This document shows positions 53,109 to 61,715 of a stretch of 64,000 nt of DNA, one piece after another; position 1 is the stretch's first letter, and each line of letters opens with the position of its first letter. A model generated the notes under the pieces. The model ran no database searches. It had not been told where the DNA came from and saw nothing but the letters and a program-made list of their open reading frames with translations. This DNA is from Aminobacterium sp. MB27-C1 (GTDB taxonomy: Bacteria; Synergistota; Synergistia; Synergistales; Aminobacteriaceae): positions 1,054,001 to 1,118,000 of the forward strand of contig NZ_CP133089.1 in NCBI RefSeq assembly GCF_030908405.1. Direction: 5' to 3'. Made by a program: the position numbers and the translations under genes.

Positions 53109-53185
53109 GCGCCCGTAGCTCAGCTGGATAGAGCGACGGACTTCGGATCCGTAGGTCGCGGGTTCGACTCCTGCCGGGCGCGCCA
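53109..53185 (+). tRNA. tRNA-Arg (anticodon TCG)
   Basis: 77 nt. Acceptor GCGCCCG/CGGGCGC, anticodon stem-loop ACGGA-CTTCGGA-TCCGT, discriminator G, encoded CCA. An unmodified T34 would read CGA/CGG. Confidence 0.94.
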
Positions 53186-53221
53186 TTAGTATTCGCATAA
53201 AATAAATGAATAGCTCTTCGT

Positions 53222-53297
53222 GGACCGTTAGCTCAATTGGCAGAGCACCTGACTCTTAATCAGGGGGTTACAGGTTCGATTCCTGTACGGTCCACCA
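53222..53297 (+). tRNA. tRNA-Lys (anticodon CTT)
   Basis: 76 nt. Acceptor GGACCGT/ACGGTCC, anticodon stem-loop CCTGA-CTCTTAA-TCAGG, discriminator A, encoded CCA. Its 3' half overlaps, on the opposite strand, the last codons of the metallophosphoesterase gene. Confidence 0.95.
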
Positions 53298-54435
53298 TTT
53301 TTTTGTCTGAAACCAAATCTATTATTGTCAGCTCGGGAAAAGCCAAGATTCGCACAGGAGGCCCCCATGTACCGGTCCCTCGACTTACATAAAGCCAAGA
53401 CCCCTTTCCAAGATCCAGCATTCCAACAGTGTGTTTATAGAAAAGCCAAGTAAATACCATAAAAGGGAAGAGTTGGCCATGGTGTACGTGCCCTGAAAGT
53501 TGTAAATCAAATTTTCCTACAGCATCACGATGTACTAATGGGCGATGTTTAAGTAACAATGTAAAACGAGATGTGTCAGCTTCCTGTAATAGCTCGCTTT
53601 CGTCTATCTCTGTTTGTCCTAAAATAAAATGCCCACCCGGATCATCTACCCCTGCAATAGAAATGGGACCTACAGGAACTATTGCCCCTCTTAACACTTC
53701 AAAGCCAGCGCGCCCTGTAAAATCAAGAGCATGTTCTATACCTGCATAAAACTCATGATTTCCAGTAACAGCAAATTTCCCATAAGGCGGATTAAAGTGG
53801 AGCATCATCTCAGAAATTGTTTCTATATCTTCAATTTCTCCATCAAGAAGATCTCCCGTCGAAACAATTACATCTGGATTTTCTTCTTGTATTTGTTGCA
53901 TAATCTGTTGCAACATTTTTTTATTTATAAGCATGCCAAGATGCAAGTCTGATATTTGCAGAATTCGAAAACGTTCAATACCTTCAGGTAACTTTTTGGT
54001 TGGAAATTCAATGTTGATACTTCGTATTTTCATGCTCTCTTTATAACCATAATAAGTTAGAAGTAATGCTATTAAAGCAGCCAGGAAAAGCTCCCAAAAA
54101 GGGAATGGGAAAGAAATCGGTAAAATAACAAGTAATATATCGAAGAGAACAGAGATAAGGATGAAATAGAAACCAAAGGCTATCCCTGTAAGACTTATCC
54201 AAGCTAAAATAGTATGAACCTTGTAGAGCAGTGGAGAAGACCAGCGAGCTGGAATTACTGAAACTACGATAAATGCTGTTCCTAAGCCCCAGGCAATAGC
54301 AAGAGTTTTCCACGAAAAGGGGGGAAGCCCTTTCAATTGAAAGTAAAAGTAGAGAAAAAAAGAAAGGGCTGCATATAAACCAATATAGGCAGCGATAAAA
54401 CCGCCTTCAGATCGTTTAATTCTAGGCAAAGTCAT
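53260..54435 (-). CDS. Membrane-anchored metallophosphoesterase (YkuE/YaeI-like)
   Basis: 391 residues. About four membrane segments in the first 145, then a calcineurin-like domain with LQISDLHLGM (D-x-H), VIVSTGDLLDG (G-D-x-x-D), VTGNHEFYAG (G-N-H-E), LLLKHRPLVH and QLSGHVHHGQLFPF (G-H-x-H). Such proteins can hydrolyse UDP-diacylglucosamine or other envelope phosphodiesters; substrate unknown. The final ~12 codons lie in the antisense of tRNA-Lys, so the end of the protein is set by the tRNA sequence. Six bases after cls, hence an operon. Confidence 0.9.
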   Translation of the reverse strand: MTLPRIKRSEGGFIAAYIGLYAALSFFLYFYFQLKGLPPFSWKTLAIAWGLGTAFIVVSVIPARWSSPLLYKVHTILAWISLTGIAFGFYFILISVLFDILLVILPISFPFPFWELFLAALIALLLTYYGYKESMKIRSINIEFPTKKLPEGIERFRILQISDLHLGMLINKKMLQQIMQQIQEENPDVIVSTGDLLDGEIEDIETISEMMLHFNPPYGKFAVTGNHEFYAGIEHALDFTGRAGFEVLRGAIVPVGPISIAGVDDPGGHFILGQTEIDESELLQEADTSRFTLLLKHRPLVHRDAVGKFDLQLSGHVHHGQLFPFMVFTWLFYKHTVGMLDLGKGSWLYVSRGTGTWGPPVRILAFPELTIIDLVSDKKMVDRTGIEPVTP

Positions 54436-54441
54436 GCTCCT

Positions 54442-56067
54442 TTATAATAGCGCCGACCAAAGCCTTCCTAGAGATTCCCGAACTCGCTCATGAAGAGGCC
54501 GCTCAGATCGGGAACGTAAATCAAGTTCAGTGCAAACCTTAAGATCTTCAAGGAATTGTTTTTCAAACTCTTTCGTCTTCATCCTGTTATAAATGAAAAC
54601 CTGCACTTCAAAATTTATATCGAGGCTTCGGTTATCGAGATTTGTGGTTCCTACAGAAACCCACTTACCATCAACCATCATAAGTTTTGAATGGATAAAA
54701 CCATTGCCATAAGTAAATATACGAACACCTGCCCGAAGTAAATCGTCTATATTCGATCGAGTTGCCCAAAAAACTACCTTATGGTCAGGTCGAGAAGGAA
54801 TAATAATTCGTACATCTACACCACTTAGAGCAGCTGTCGTAAGGGCTGTTTTCAGGCTATCATCAGGGACAAGGTAGGGTGTTGTAATCCAGACGCGTTT
54901 TCGTGCTGCTGTAATAAAATAAAAGTATCCTTGCAATATTGCACGCCAATCTGAATCAGGACCGCTTGCTGCCACTTGAATCGGCATTGTTGTTTCTGGA
55001 AGTGCGCTACCATTTAAATAAGTTTCTGTTTCAGGCAAGCTATGTCCTGTACAGAAAAACCAATCGTTTAGAAAGACTTCGTGAAGAGAAGCAACAGCCT
55101 CGCCATGAATGCGAATGTGCGTATCTCTCCAAAATCCCATCTTGGGATTTAAACCACGATATGTGTCTCCTATGTTAAGGCCTCCCGTAAAAGCCACCTT
55201 GCCATCAACAACAATAATTTTTCGGTGGTTACGAAAGTTCAAATCACGACGAACCATCGGGAAGGAAACGGGTAAAAACGGTTGAGCATCTATACCTTGT
55301 TCCCTAAGTTTCTTTACGAAACGGCGCCCTAAACGCCAACTACCGACACTATCATATATAACTCGAACACTAACACCTTCAGCAGCTTTCTGTTGAAGAA
55401 TTTCAAGAAGTTTTTCTCCAGTTTTGTCATTAGCTATCGAGAAATACTCTAAATGAATATAGTGCTTTGCCTCTTGTAAAGCTTCAGCTATAGCAGGAAA
55501 AACTTCATCACCATTAAGCAGCATATCGACCGAATTTCGATAGGTTAGGCGACTATGAGATGTTTGCTCTAGTAAAGAAACAAGTCGACATGGAATATCT
55601 TCACTATAGAGATCAAGGGCAGGAGCAGGACATTCCCTAAAAATAGAGCGATAAAACCGTTTTTTCTTATAACGCTTAAAAACCGCTCTTCGTTTGGGAT
55701 CCGGGCCTAAAAGAAAATAAAACAAAAAACCTATGACGGGGACAAGGATTAAAGCCAAAAGCCAGGCAATAGTACGGTCTGGGTTTTTTTCTTCCATAAA
55801 AATAACGCCGGCAGCTGCAATAATATAAAGTGTAAAAATGTAGGGAATGTAGTCGAGAAAAAGCAGCCATCCCATATGAACAAGTTTGAAGAAAGTAGGA
55901 GCTACTGCAATTTCTCCTTCGATTGTCATGACAGCGAGTGATTCTATATTGATCCATACCCATGGGATAGAGAAGAGGATAGCAAGAATAAAAATCGTTA
56001 CGAGCAATGCTTTTAAGGAAAAACGCAATGGAAGTTCCTCCTTCCTTCTGCTTTTAACTTTGAACAT
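54442..56067 (-). CDS. cls: Cardiolipin synthase (phospholipase D superfamily)
   Basis: Condenses two phosphatidylglycerols into cardiolipin and glycerol at the membrane. 541 residues: two to three N-terminal membrane helices, the conserved GFLFYFLLGPDPKRRAVFKR region, and two HKD motifs (NHRKIIVVDGKVAFTGGLNI and FIHSKLMMVDGKWVSVGTTN). First gene of a two-gene leftward operon with the metallophosphoesterase. Confidence 0.95.
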   Translation of the reverse strand: MFKVKSRRKEELPLRFSLKALLVTIFILAILFSIPWVWINIESLAVMTIEGEIAVAPTFFKLVHMGWLLFLDYIPYIFTLYIIAAAGVIFMEEKNPDRTIAWLLALILVPVIGFLFYFLLGPDPKRRAVFKRYKKKRFYRSIFRECPAPALDLYSEDIPCRLVSLLEQTSHSRLTYRNSVDMLLNGDEVFPAIAEALQEAKHYIHLEYFSIANDKTGEKLLEILQQKAAEGVSVRVIYDSVGSWRLGRRFVKKLREQGIDAQPFLPVSFPMVRRDLNFRNHRKIIVVDGKVAFTGGLNIGDTYRGLNPKMGFWRDTHIRIHGEAVASLHEVFLNDWFFCTGHSLPETETYLNGSALPETTMPIQVAASGPDSDWRAILQGYFYFITAARKRVWITTPYLVPDDSLKTALTTAALSGVDVRIIIPSRPDHKVVFWATRSNIDDLLRAGVRIFTYGNGFIHSKLMMVDGKWVSVGTTNLDNRSLDINFEVQVFIYNRMKTKEFEKQFLEDLKVCTELDLRSRSERPLHERVRESLGRLWSALL

Positions 56068-56122
56068 TATGATTATAGCTGAAAGAAGGGATATACCAAC
56101 AGCCTCTTCACATCTCTATAAA

Positions 56123-56152
56123 TTGATGGTATTATTCCACAGGCATTACAGT
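56123..56152 (+). promoter_or_regulatory. Possible promoter for tRNA-Leu
   Basis: TTGATG (56123-56128), 18-base spacer, TACAGT (56147-56152); start would fall about 17 bases before the tRNA. Weak -10. Confidence 0.35.
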
Positions 56153-56175
56153 AATTGAAACACTTCATTCTATGT

Positions 56176-56260
56176 GCGAGAGTGGCGGAACTGGTAGACG
56201 CGCTGGACTTAGGATCCAGTGGATTCCTCCATAGGGGTTCGAGTCCCCTCTCTCGCACCA
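56176..56260 (+). tRNA. tRNA-Leu (anticodon TAG)
   Basis: 85 nt. Acceptor GCGAGAG/CTCTCGC, anticodon stem-loop CTGGA-CTTAGGA-TCCAG, long class-II variable arm, T arm GGGG-TTCGAGT-CCCC, discriminator A, encoded CCA. An integrase remnant starts just 3' of it, marking it as the probable attachment site of the island to the right. Confidence 0.95.
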
Positions 56261-56355
56261 TATCTTTTCTAAAACCTCAAGGTATATAGTTATATTAATA
56301 TTAGGGAGTTAGCTCCAAGATTACGACAATCGTCGATTATTGTTTGTGATTTTAC

Positions 56356-56382
56356 AAATTTGATATTAAATTTGATATTAAA
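56356..56382. repeat. 12-bp tandem repeat, 2.25 copies
   Basis: AAATTTGATATT occurs at 56356-56367 and 56368-56379 and is followed by AAA. It lies between tRNA-Leu and the integrase remnant. Function unknown. Confidence 0.8.
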
Positions 56383-56459
56383 GCAAAAGATTTAAGCAGA
56401 TGTTGCTCAAGCAGCACAACATCTGGGTGTAACTCCAAGAAAGTACCTCACTTAACAAA

Positions 56460-57822
56460 CAGTCTGATTGTTGGTATTAAAGATATTTTGTCCCCGAAAA
56501 ATTCAGACCTATTTTAGATTTGACCGAAATACACAAATGCTTTCATACGAAATCCCCTGAAATTGCAAACTTGAAAGCCCAAGTGCTAGACATTATTCTT
56601 TTTTTGTTTTTCAAAACGCCAGGTGTTGTTAACTGCCCCTCACTCAAGCCTAATCTAATGGAAAAGATTGATATTGATAATGATAATGATAATGTATGTA
56701 AGTATGATGTTGCCCCTTCTCAGGCCACTGATCCAAGTTCCTTCGACGAAATAATCTATCATCTTTTATTCCTCATAATCATTCATACCAGTATTCCTTC
56801 TCAAAACCGGTGTTGGATCAAGCAAGCTTCTAAGTGAGGCTTTAGAAATCTACATTAAAAAAATCAAAATGGGGGGCTGGAAGAACAGAACAGAGAAAAC
56901 TAAAATACCCAGGATTCGCGCAATCTTACATATTTTACCCGACCTTCCATTGAAGGTGCTCCCACTAGATCACTTACGTTTTTATAGACGCGCTTGTATG
57001 AAACTCCCAAGCAACGGGTATAAGAAACAAAACGATTAAAGAAATTCTATTAATGAGTATACCGGAAAATGAACGTAAAGCACCCAAGACTATTCAACAC
57101 AATCTTGAGCTTTTCAGAGGATTCTTACACTGGGCAACTAATCTAGGATATATATTTATGGGATGGACAAGGTTCTTACATTCAAATCAACGAAACGGAC
57201 CATGAACTCCGAGATATTCTGGATGACGAAGATATAGAAAAGATTCTCAGGTTTCTTGCATATACGATTGATGCCGATGTCACCCGTCCCATTTCTGGGT
57301 TCTCCTGATAGTCCTCTTTTCGGCGACAAGACTTGAAGAAATCTCATGTTTAGAGGTGAATGATTGGTGTATTGAAGATGACGATGACATACCATGCTTT
57401 AATATACATCGTAAAGGGGATAGCAAAAACACAAACAGCATATTTACGGAAACAACAATATGCTTTAACATATATAATAAAGGAAATAGATGACTTAAGA
57501 TACGCTGGATCAATAGGCTCGTACCAATTCATCCATTACTTTTCATTGAACTAAATATCATGGCTTGTGTCTCGAGTATTAAAAATAGAGAAAAAGTTTT
57601 ACAATTATTTGCTATACAGTCATATACAAACTACAGTTTCTTAAAGTTGGTAAATCTTTGGTATGTCAGCTTGTCAGACACAAGAACCCGTGGTCAGACT
57701 TGCAGCCGATTTGGAATATGTCGAAACCGTATCATCCAAGAGATATCTATGAAGTGGTTAAGAAGATTTCTTACAATGTGGACTTCTCTCCAATAAAGAA
57801 TTCGCATTTCATCGTCCATTGA
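56460..57822 (+). pseudogene. Degraded phage/island-type tyrosine recombinase (integrase)
   Basis: No intact frame, but consecutive pieces in different frames translate to an integrase in the right order: VPEKFRPILDLTEIHKCFHT (N-terminal region, ~56490); LLSEALEIYIKKIKMGGWKN and RRACMKLPSNGYKKQND (core-binding domain, ~56827-57040); NKTIKEILLMSIPENERKAP then TIQHNLELFRGFLHWATNLG (~57034-57150); LFSATRLEEISCLEVNDW with the first catalytic Arg (~57310-57370); RLVPIHPLLFIEL (~57520-57555); and KPYHPRDIYEVVKKISYNVD (to a stop near 57822). At least four frameshifts or stops separate them, and the catalytic H-x-x-R and Tyr boxes are not recognisable. Position directly 3' of tRNA-Leu fits an inactivated island integrase. 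Confidence 0.8.
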
Positions 57823-58530
57823 GCATGGAGCAAATAGAACTCAAAAAGAGATCCACAAGAAGGATCAGCACAGGATGAAAAGAAAATCTATACTCTTTGT
57901 TTCAAGAACTTCTCTTTAGAGTTTTATCACATATATAGTTCTAATTTGCTCTTTGATATTTATTTAGTCATCTCTAAAATCCTCCGGATATACATGGATA
58001 AAATCAGATTTTTGATAATAAGCCGGAAAACCCATAAAATTATTATGGATTGGGGGTAATTTTGTCAAGACATTCGACATGGATGATCTATAAATTATCC
58101 CGTACTACATGTAGTGAGAGTTTTCGGTTGATCTCTACACTTAATCCGCTGGTATAAATCTTAGATTTCAAAGCTCCTGACAACAATCTTACGACCTGAA
58201 AGAAGCAAAACAAACACGAGGATGTATATGAACGTTCTTTGGCGTTCAAGGGCGTTTTTAGGGTAGTCATCTGAAGATTCTTTAGGAGCTTATATCTATT
58301 TTCTGCTAAAACTATTGTTTGAGAAGCGAGAGAGGAATTCTTTTCACAAAATACCTTAAGGAATAATTGAGTGTCAGAGCTGCTTCATGTTAACGGGGCA
58401 ACTTTGCTTTTTTGTGAAAACTACTTGTTTTAAAACTATTTCTTTGGCCTTTACTTCCGCGAAAAAATAAATCAGAGGTGCCTATAACAGTGACTCTTAT
58501 TTACATCGGGGAAACGGAGGGGGATTAGTT
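57823..58530. other. Unassigned AT-rich stretch between integrase remnant and island genes
   Basis: About 700 bases without a supportable gene. Only short frames occur, the longest a 60-codon frame on the minus strand (58088-58270) resembling no family I can name. The right end should contain the promoter for the 58531 gene; no convincing -35/-10 pair could be picked. May hold further decayed mobile DNA. Confidence 0.5.
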
Positions 58531-61500
58531 TTGTTCTTCATAGGTTTCTTATCATTTGTGATAGCCGGTGGTATTGCAACGGCAGTAATCATTCATAAGG
58601 TCAACAGCAATTCTAACGCAATTTCAGAAATCACTTTTCAAACAGAGAAAAGAATCTATCATGCTATTTCAAAGATTGAAAAAGATCTTAGAGATAATAT
58701 TCAGTCTATCCATGAAGGAAAAGTACAGCTCATACAATCCTTAGAAAAAAGCAGAAACGACAATTACCAAAAACTTGCTGAAGAATTTGTTGATAAATGG
58801 GATGAATCGCGCCTTCAGTTTATCCAGGATAACAAAAATTTAGTTCGAAAGTCGTTAGAGGGAATATCGACACTAGAAGGACAGATAAAGGAACTGGAGA
58901 CATCTATATCAAATGATGTTGATAATCTAAGTGAAGAAGCTCAAAAAATGTTGGCAGAGCAACAAGAATTCAAAGAATTACTCAAAGGATATCCTCCCCA
59001 ACTATTGAATTCCATTTCCACCATTGGTGACTACATCAAGGCACAAAAACAACAGCTGGGGAATATTATCGCCGAAAAACTTGAAACAATAACTGAAAGA
59101 TTAGAAGCAATAAAGCGAATCTCTCAATCTGACAAACAAGAGATCACAGAATTATTAAGGTCTAGTGTAGACCCAGTAATTGACTGTCTTAAACGAATAA
59201 CCAGAGATACAACACAGTCCAGAGAAGATCACGAAAGTTTTGCAGCTCTGATCAACAAGGATTACAATACCCTCCTGAATTTCAGTGAATACTCTCAGGA
59301 AAAGACATTGGCCATAAAAAAATTATTCCAGGAACTTCAAGACAATTCATTAAAGACAACCGAACTTAATAAGTATCTTGAAAATGGAAAGGAAGGCATT
59401 CAGCGTATCATTGAAACCTCTCTAAGTACAATACAGAAAGATATTTATGCTTCGGTTTGCGGGATAAAACATATAGAAGACAAAATATCCGAACTAGAGA
59501 AAAATCTTCAAAGTATTTCATCTATCATGGCCAACACTTCGACTCCAGAAATACTGGTGGAGCCACGACCCGGAACAGAGAATCCATCTAAGGAAAAGGA
59601 ACCCGAACCGGAAAGCAGGAAAGCCGACACAGTTAAAGAAGGAATAGATCCTATTCCTTCTACAGGATTTTCCGGATCTCAACAACCCTTTCTTCTTGAA
59701 AAACCTGTTCCAATTCAGGGACCTTCAACACCTAGCGAAGAACAGCCCCTCCATATCCCTTCATATGGAAGGGACCCTTTGCCGAATATTGGGGAAATAA
59801 TTAACGGAGAAAAAGTCAAACCAGATCCCCGGAAAAGAGGGGGAAGGCGTCCCGGATCGAAGGGAACACCCAATAACGAAGAAGCCAAAAGAGTATTTCC
59901 TGAAATGTACTGTATTAAAAGGGCTGGCCGTTGGGAAGTGATTCTAAAACTCCCGAAGCAAATTCTTAAACTAACTCAGAGGAATCTAGCTGATATCACT
60001 ATTAACAAGGAACCTGTCAGATTTGATCCCCGAAGGGGTGAATGTCTCATAAATAAACTGGAAACTGAATGCGCCGTGACTTCTGACGTATATCATTCGT
60101 CTCATAAACAGTTCGGAAACGGAGAATATCTTCTGTTCAAGCTGCGCAAGAAAGGGGCTGGAGATGCAAGATTTGTAGAGAAATATTCAGATGGAGTATA
60201 TCTCTGTATTGTACCTGAGGACTTTTCAGTTGACAGAAGCAGGAGCTGTGTGGAACACATTACCCCTGAAAAAGTTTCTATTCCAGGACATCTTGTGCAT
60301 TTTTTTAATCCTTCTCCTGAAAAAGGTATCTTTTTTCACAAACCAGATGGCAAAATTCTGGAAATCCCAACTTACTTCCAGAAATTTTCTCTTGAGGGGA
60401 ACAAGTTAGCCTTTGTTACTGAAGAAGACTTCTTCATTAATGAATTGCCGGCAATAGTATCTAATGTACCCAGATACTGGAACCAAGTGGACCAAATAGT
60501 ACTGAGGCATGAAATAGCGGGAGAATACCGACCGAAAGAAGTTATTATCCCTGCTGACGAAGGGGAAAGAAAACGAATAATACTGCCAAAAAGCATGAAA
60601 ACAAGAGGCGGGCATTTTTCAGTCCTGCTTTACAACAAATGTACCGATTTAATAGAAAGTCATCCTTTTTATTTTCATCGTGATATTGCATCGATCGAAA
60701 CTTCGGGATATGCCCCTTACGCAGAAAAGACTCCTTCTGAAATTTATATGAAAATATCTCATACACCGGGCATGGTCTTTACCCCCTTAGATAAAGTGAC
60801 TTCTCAGAATGTGGAATATGAAACAAAACAGGGAGAAACATCCATAGTTTTTCCGCAATGCCCGGAAATACAAACCTTTCAGTGGAAAATTGAACAGGAA
60901 GATTCAGACACTGTTTCTTTTTCCTTCGATTTTCCCGGATTTTACTGGTCTATAGGAAATTGCCAGAATCCAGGTCGATTGACCAAAGAACAGATTGAAT
61001 TAAGTTTTAAAGATCTCAAGGCCACTGCCGGAAAGATGCTCTATGTTCAAGCCCCTGGAGATGCGGATAAATTCCGTGCGATTCTCCAATATTCCAATTC
61101 AATTCGAAGAAAGATGAATTTTAATTCAGAGACCGGATTTTGGGAAATAAATATTTCTGTACTGGGGCAAAAGATAGTAGCAGAAAAAAAAGAATATGCT
61201 AATCGACGAATTCCGTTAGTAATTTCTTTTTATAAGCAAGATGGTTTCCATCAAAAACATATTGGGAACTTTATAGAGAAACGAATTTGCAAGTACTGTG
61301 GAGAGAAGATCCCTGCGGATCAGCTCAAACAACATTTTAAAGAAAATCACATAAAGGAAATCTTCAATGAAAACTTCCGGGAAACAAGCTATGAAGAATT
61401 AAAGGCTATTGATAAGTCTTTGCCTGAAGCTATTTACAAATGTCCCTATTGTCCGTTTTATTCTAAAAAAGATGGATATGAAAATCCTAACGATGTCATA

Positions 61501-61713
61501 TGTAAACATATCCAAGAAAAACATCATGGCGAAGTTATTTCATTTACCCCTGTTAGCGACGTAACAGAAATCCGGGAAAACGTACTCACTCATTTATGTG
61601 AAACATGGCGATGCAAAATATGCGCCAAGGATTTTACAGATCAGGAAGAAATGTTAAGACACTTATTCAAGAAACACCTGAATTCTCTTCTTGATGATAC
61701 TAAGGAGGTATAG
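58531..61713 (+). CDS. Large membrane-anchored coiled-coil protein with three C-terminal C2H2-type zinc fingers; putative defence component
   Basis: 1060 residues, no family firmly recognised. In order: one N-terminal membrane helix (FFIGFLSFVIAGGIATAVII), coiled coil to ~330, Pro/Glu-rich linker (~335-425), basic patch (RKRGGRRPGSKGTP), a long beta-rich region (~455-910) and three zinc fingers: CKYCGEKIPADQLKQHFKENH (Cx2C-x11-Hx4H, ~920), CPYC...CKHIQEKH (~970) and CKICAKDF...RHLFKKH (Cx2C-x12-Hx4H, 1028-1049). TTG start with GGAGGGGG 8 bases upstream. It precedes a helicase gene by 2 bases. Size and partner recall DruH of type III Druantia, which needs profile confirmation. Confidence 0.75.
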   Translation: MFFIGFLSFVIAGGIATAVIIHKVNSNSNAISEITFQTEKRIYHAISKIEKDLRDNIQSIHEGKVQLIQSLEKSRNDNYQKLAEEFVDKWDESRLQFIQDNKNLVRKSLEGISTLEGQIKELETSISNDVDNLSEEAQKMLAEQQEFKELLKGYPPQLLNSISTIGDYIKAQKQQLGNIIAEKLETITERLEAIKRISQSDKQEITELLRSSVDPVIDCLKRITRDTTQSREDHESFAALINKDYNTLLNFSEYSQEKTLAIKKLFQELQDNSLKTTELNKYLENGKEGIQRIIETSLSTIQKDIYASVCGIKHIEDKISELEKNLQSISSIMANTSTPEILVEPRPGTENPSKEKEPEPESRKADTVKEGIDPIPSTGFSGSQQPFLLEKPVPIQGPSTPSEEQPLHIPSYGRDPLPNIGEIINGEKVKPDPRKRGGRRPGSKGTPNNEEAKRVFPEMYCIKRAGRWEVILKLPKQILKLTQRNLADITINKEPVRFDPRRGECLINKLETECAVTSDVYHSSHKQFGNGEYLLFKLRKKGAGDARFVEKYSDGVYLCIVPEDFSVDRSRSCVEHITPEKVSIPGHLVHFFNPSPEKGIFFHKPDGKILEIPTYFQKFSLEGNKLAFVTEEDFFINELPAIVSNVPRYWNQVDQIVLRHEIAGEYRPKEVIIPADEGERKRIILPKSMKTRGGHFSVLLYNKCTDLIESHPFYFHRDIASIETSGYAPYAEKTPSEIYMKISHTPGMVFTPLDKVTSQNVEYETKQGETSIVFPQCPEIQTFQWKIEQEDSDTVSFSFDFPGFYWSIGNCQNPGRLTKEQIELSFKDLKATAGKMLYVQAPGDADKFRAILQYSNSIRRKMNFNSETGFWEINISVLGQKIVAEKKEYANRRIPLVISFYKQDGFHQKHIGNFIEKRICKYCGEKIPADQLKQHFKENHIKEIFNENFRETSYEELKAIDKSLPEAIYKCPYCPFYSKKDGYENPNDVICKHIQEKHHGEVISFTPVSDVTEIRENVLTHLCETWRCKICAKDFTDQEEMLRHLFKKHLNSLLDDTKEV

Positions 61714-61715
61714 GT

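Noticed and set aside
56520-56837. 105-codon ORF as an intact gene
   Set aside because: It is one frame of the decayed integrase with non-protein-like segments; treated as part of the pseudogene.
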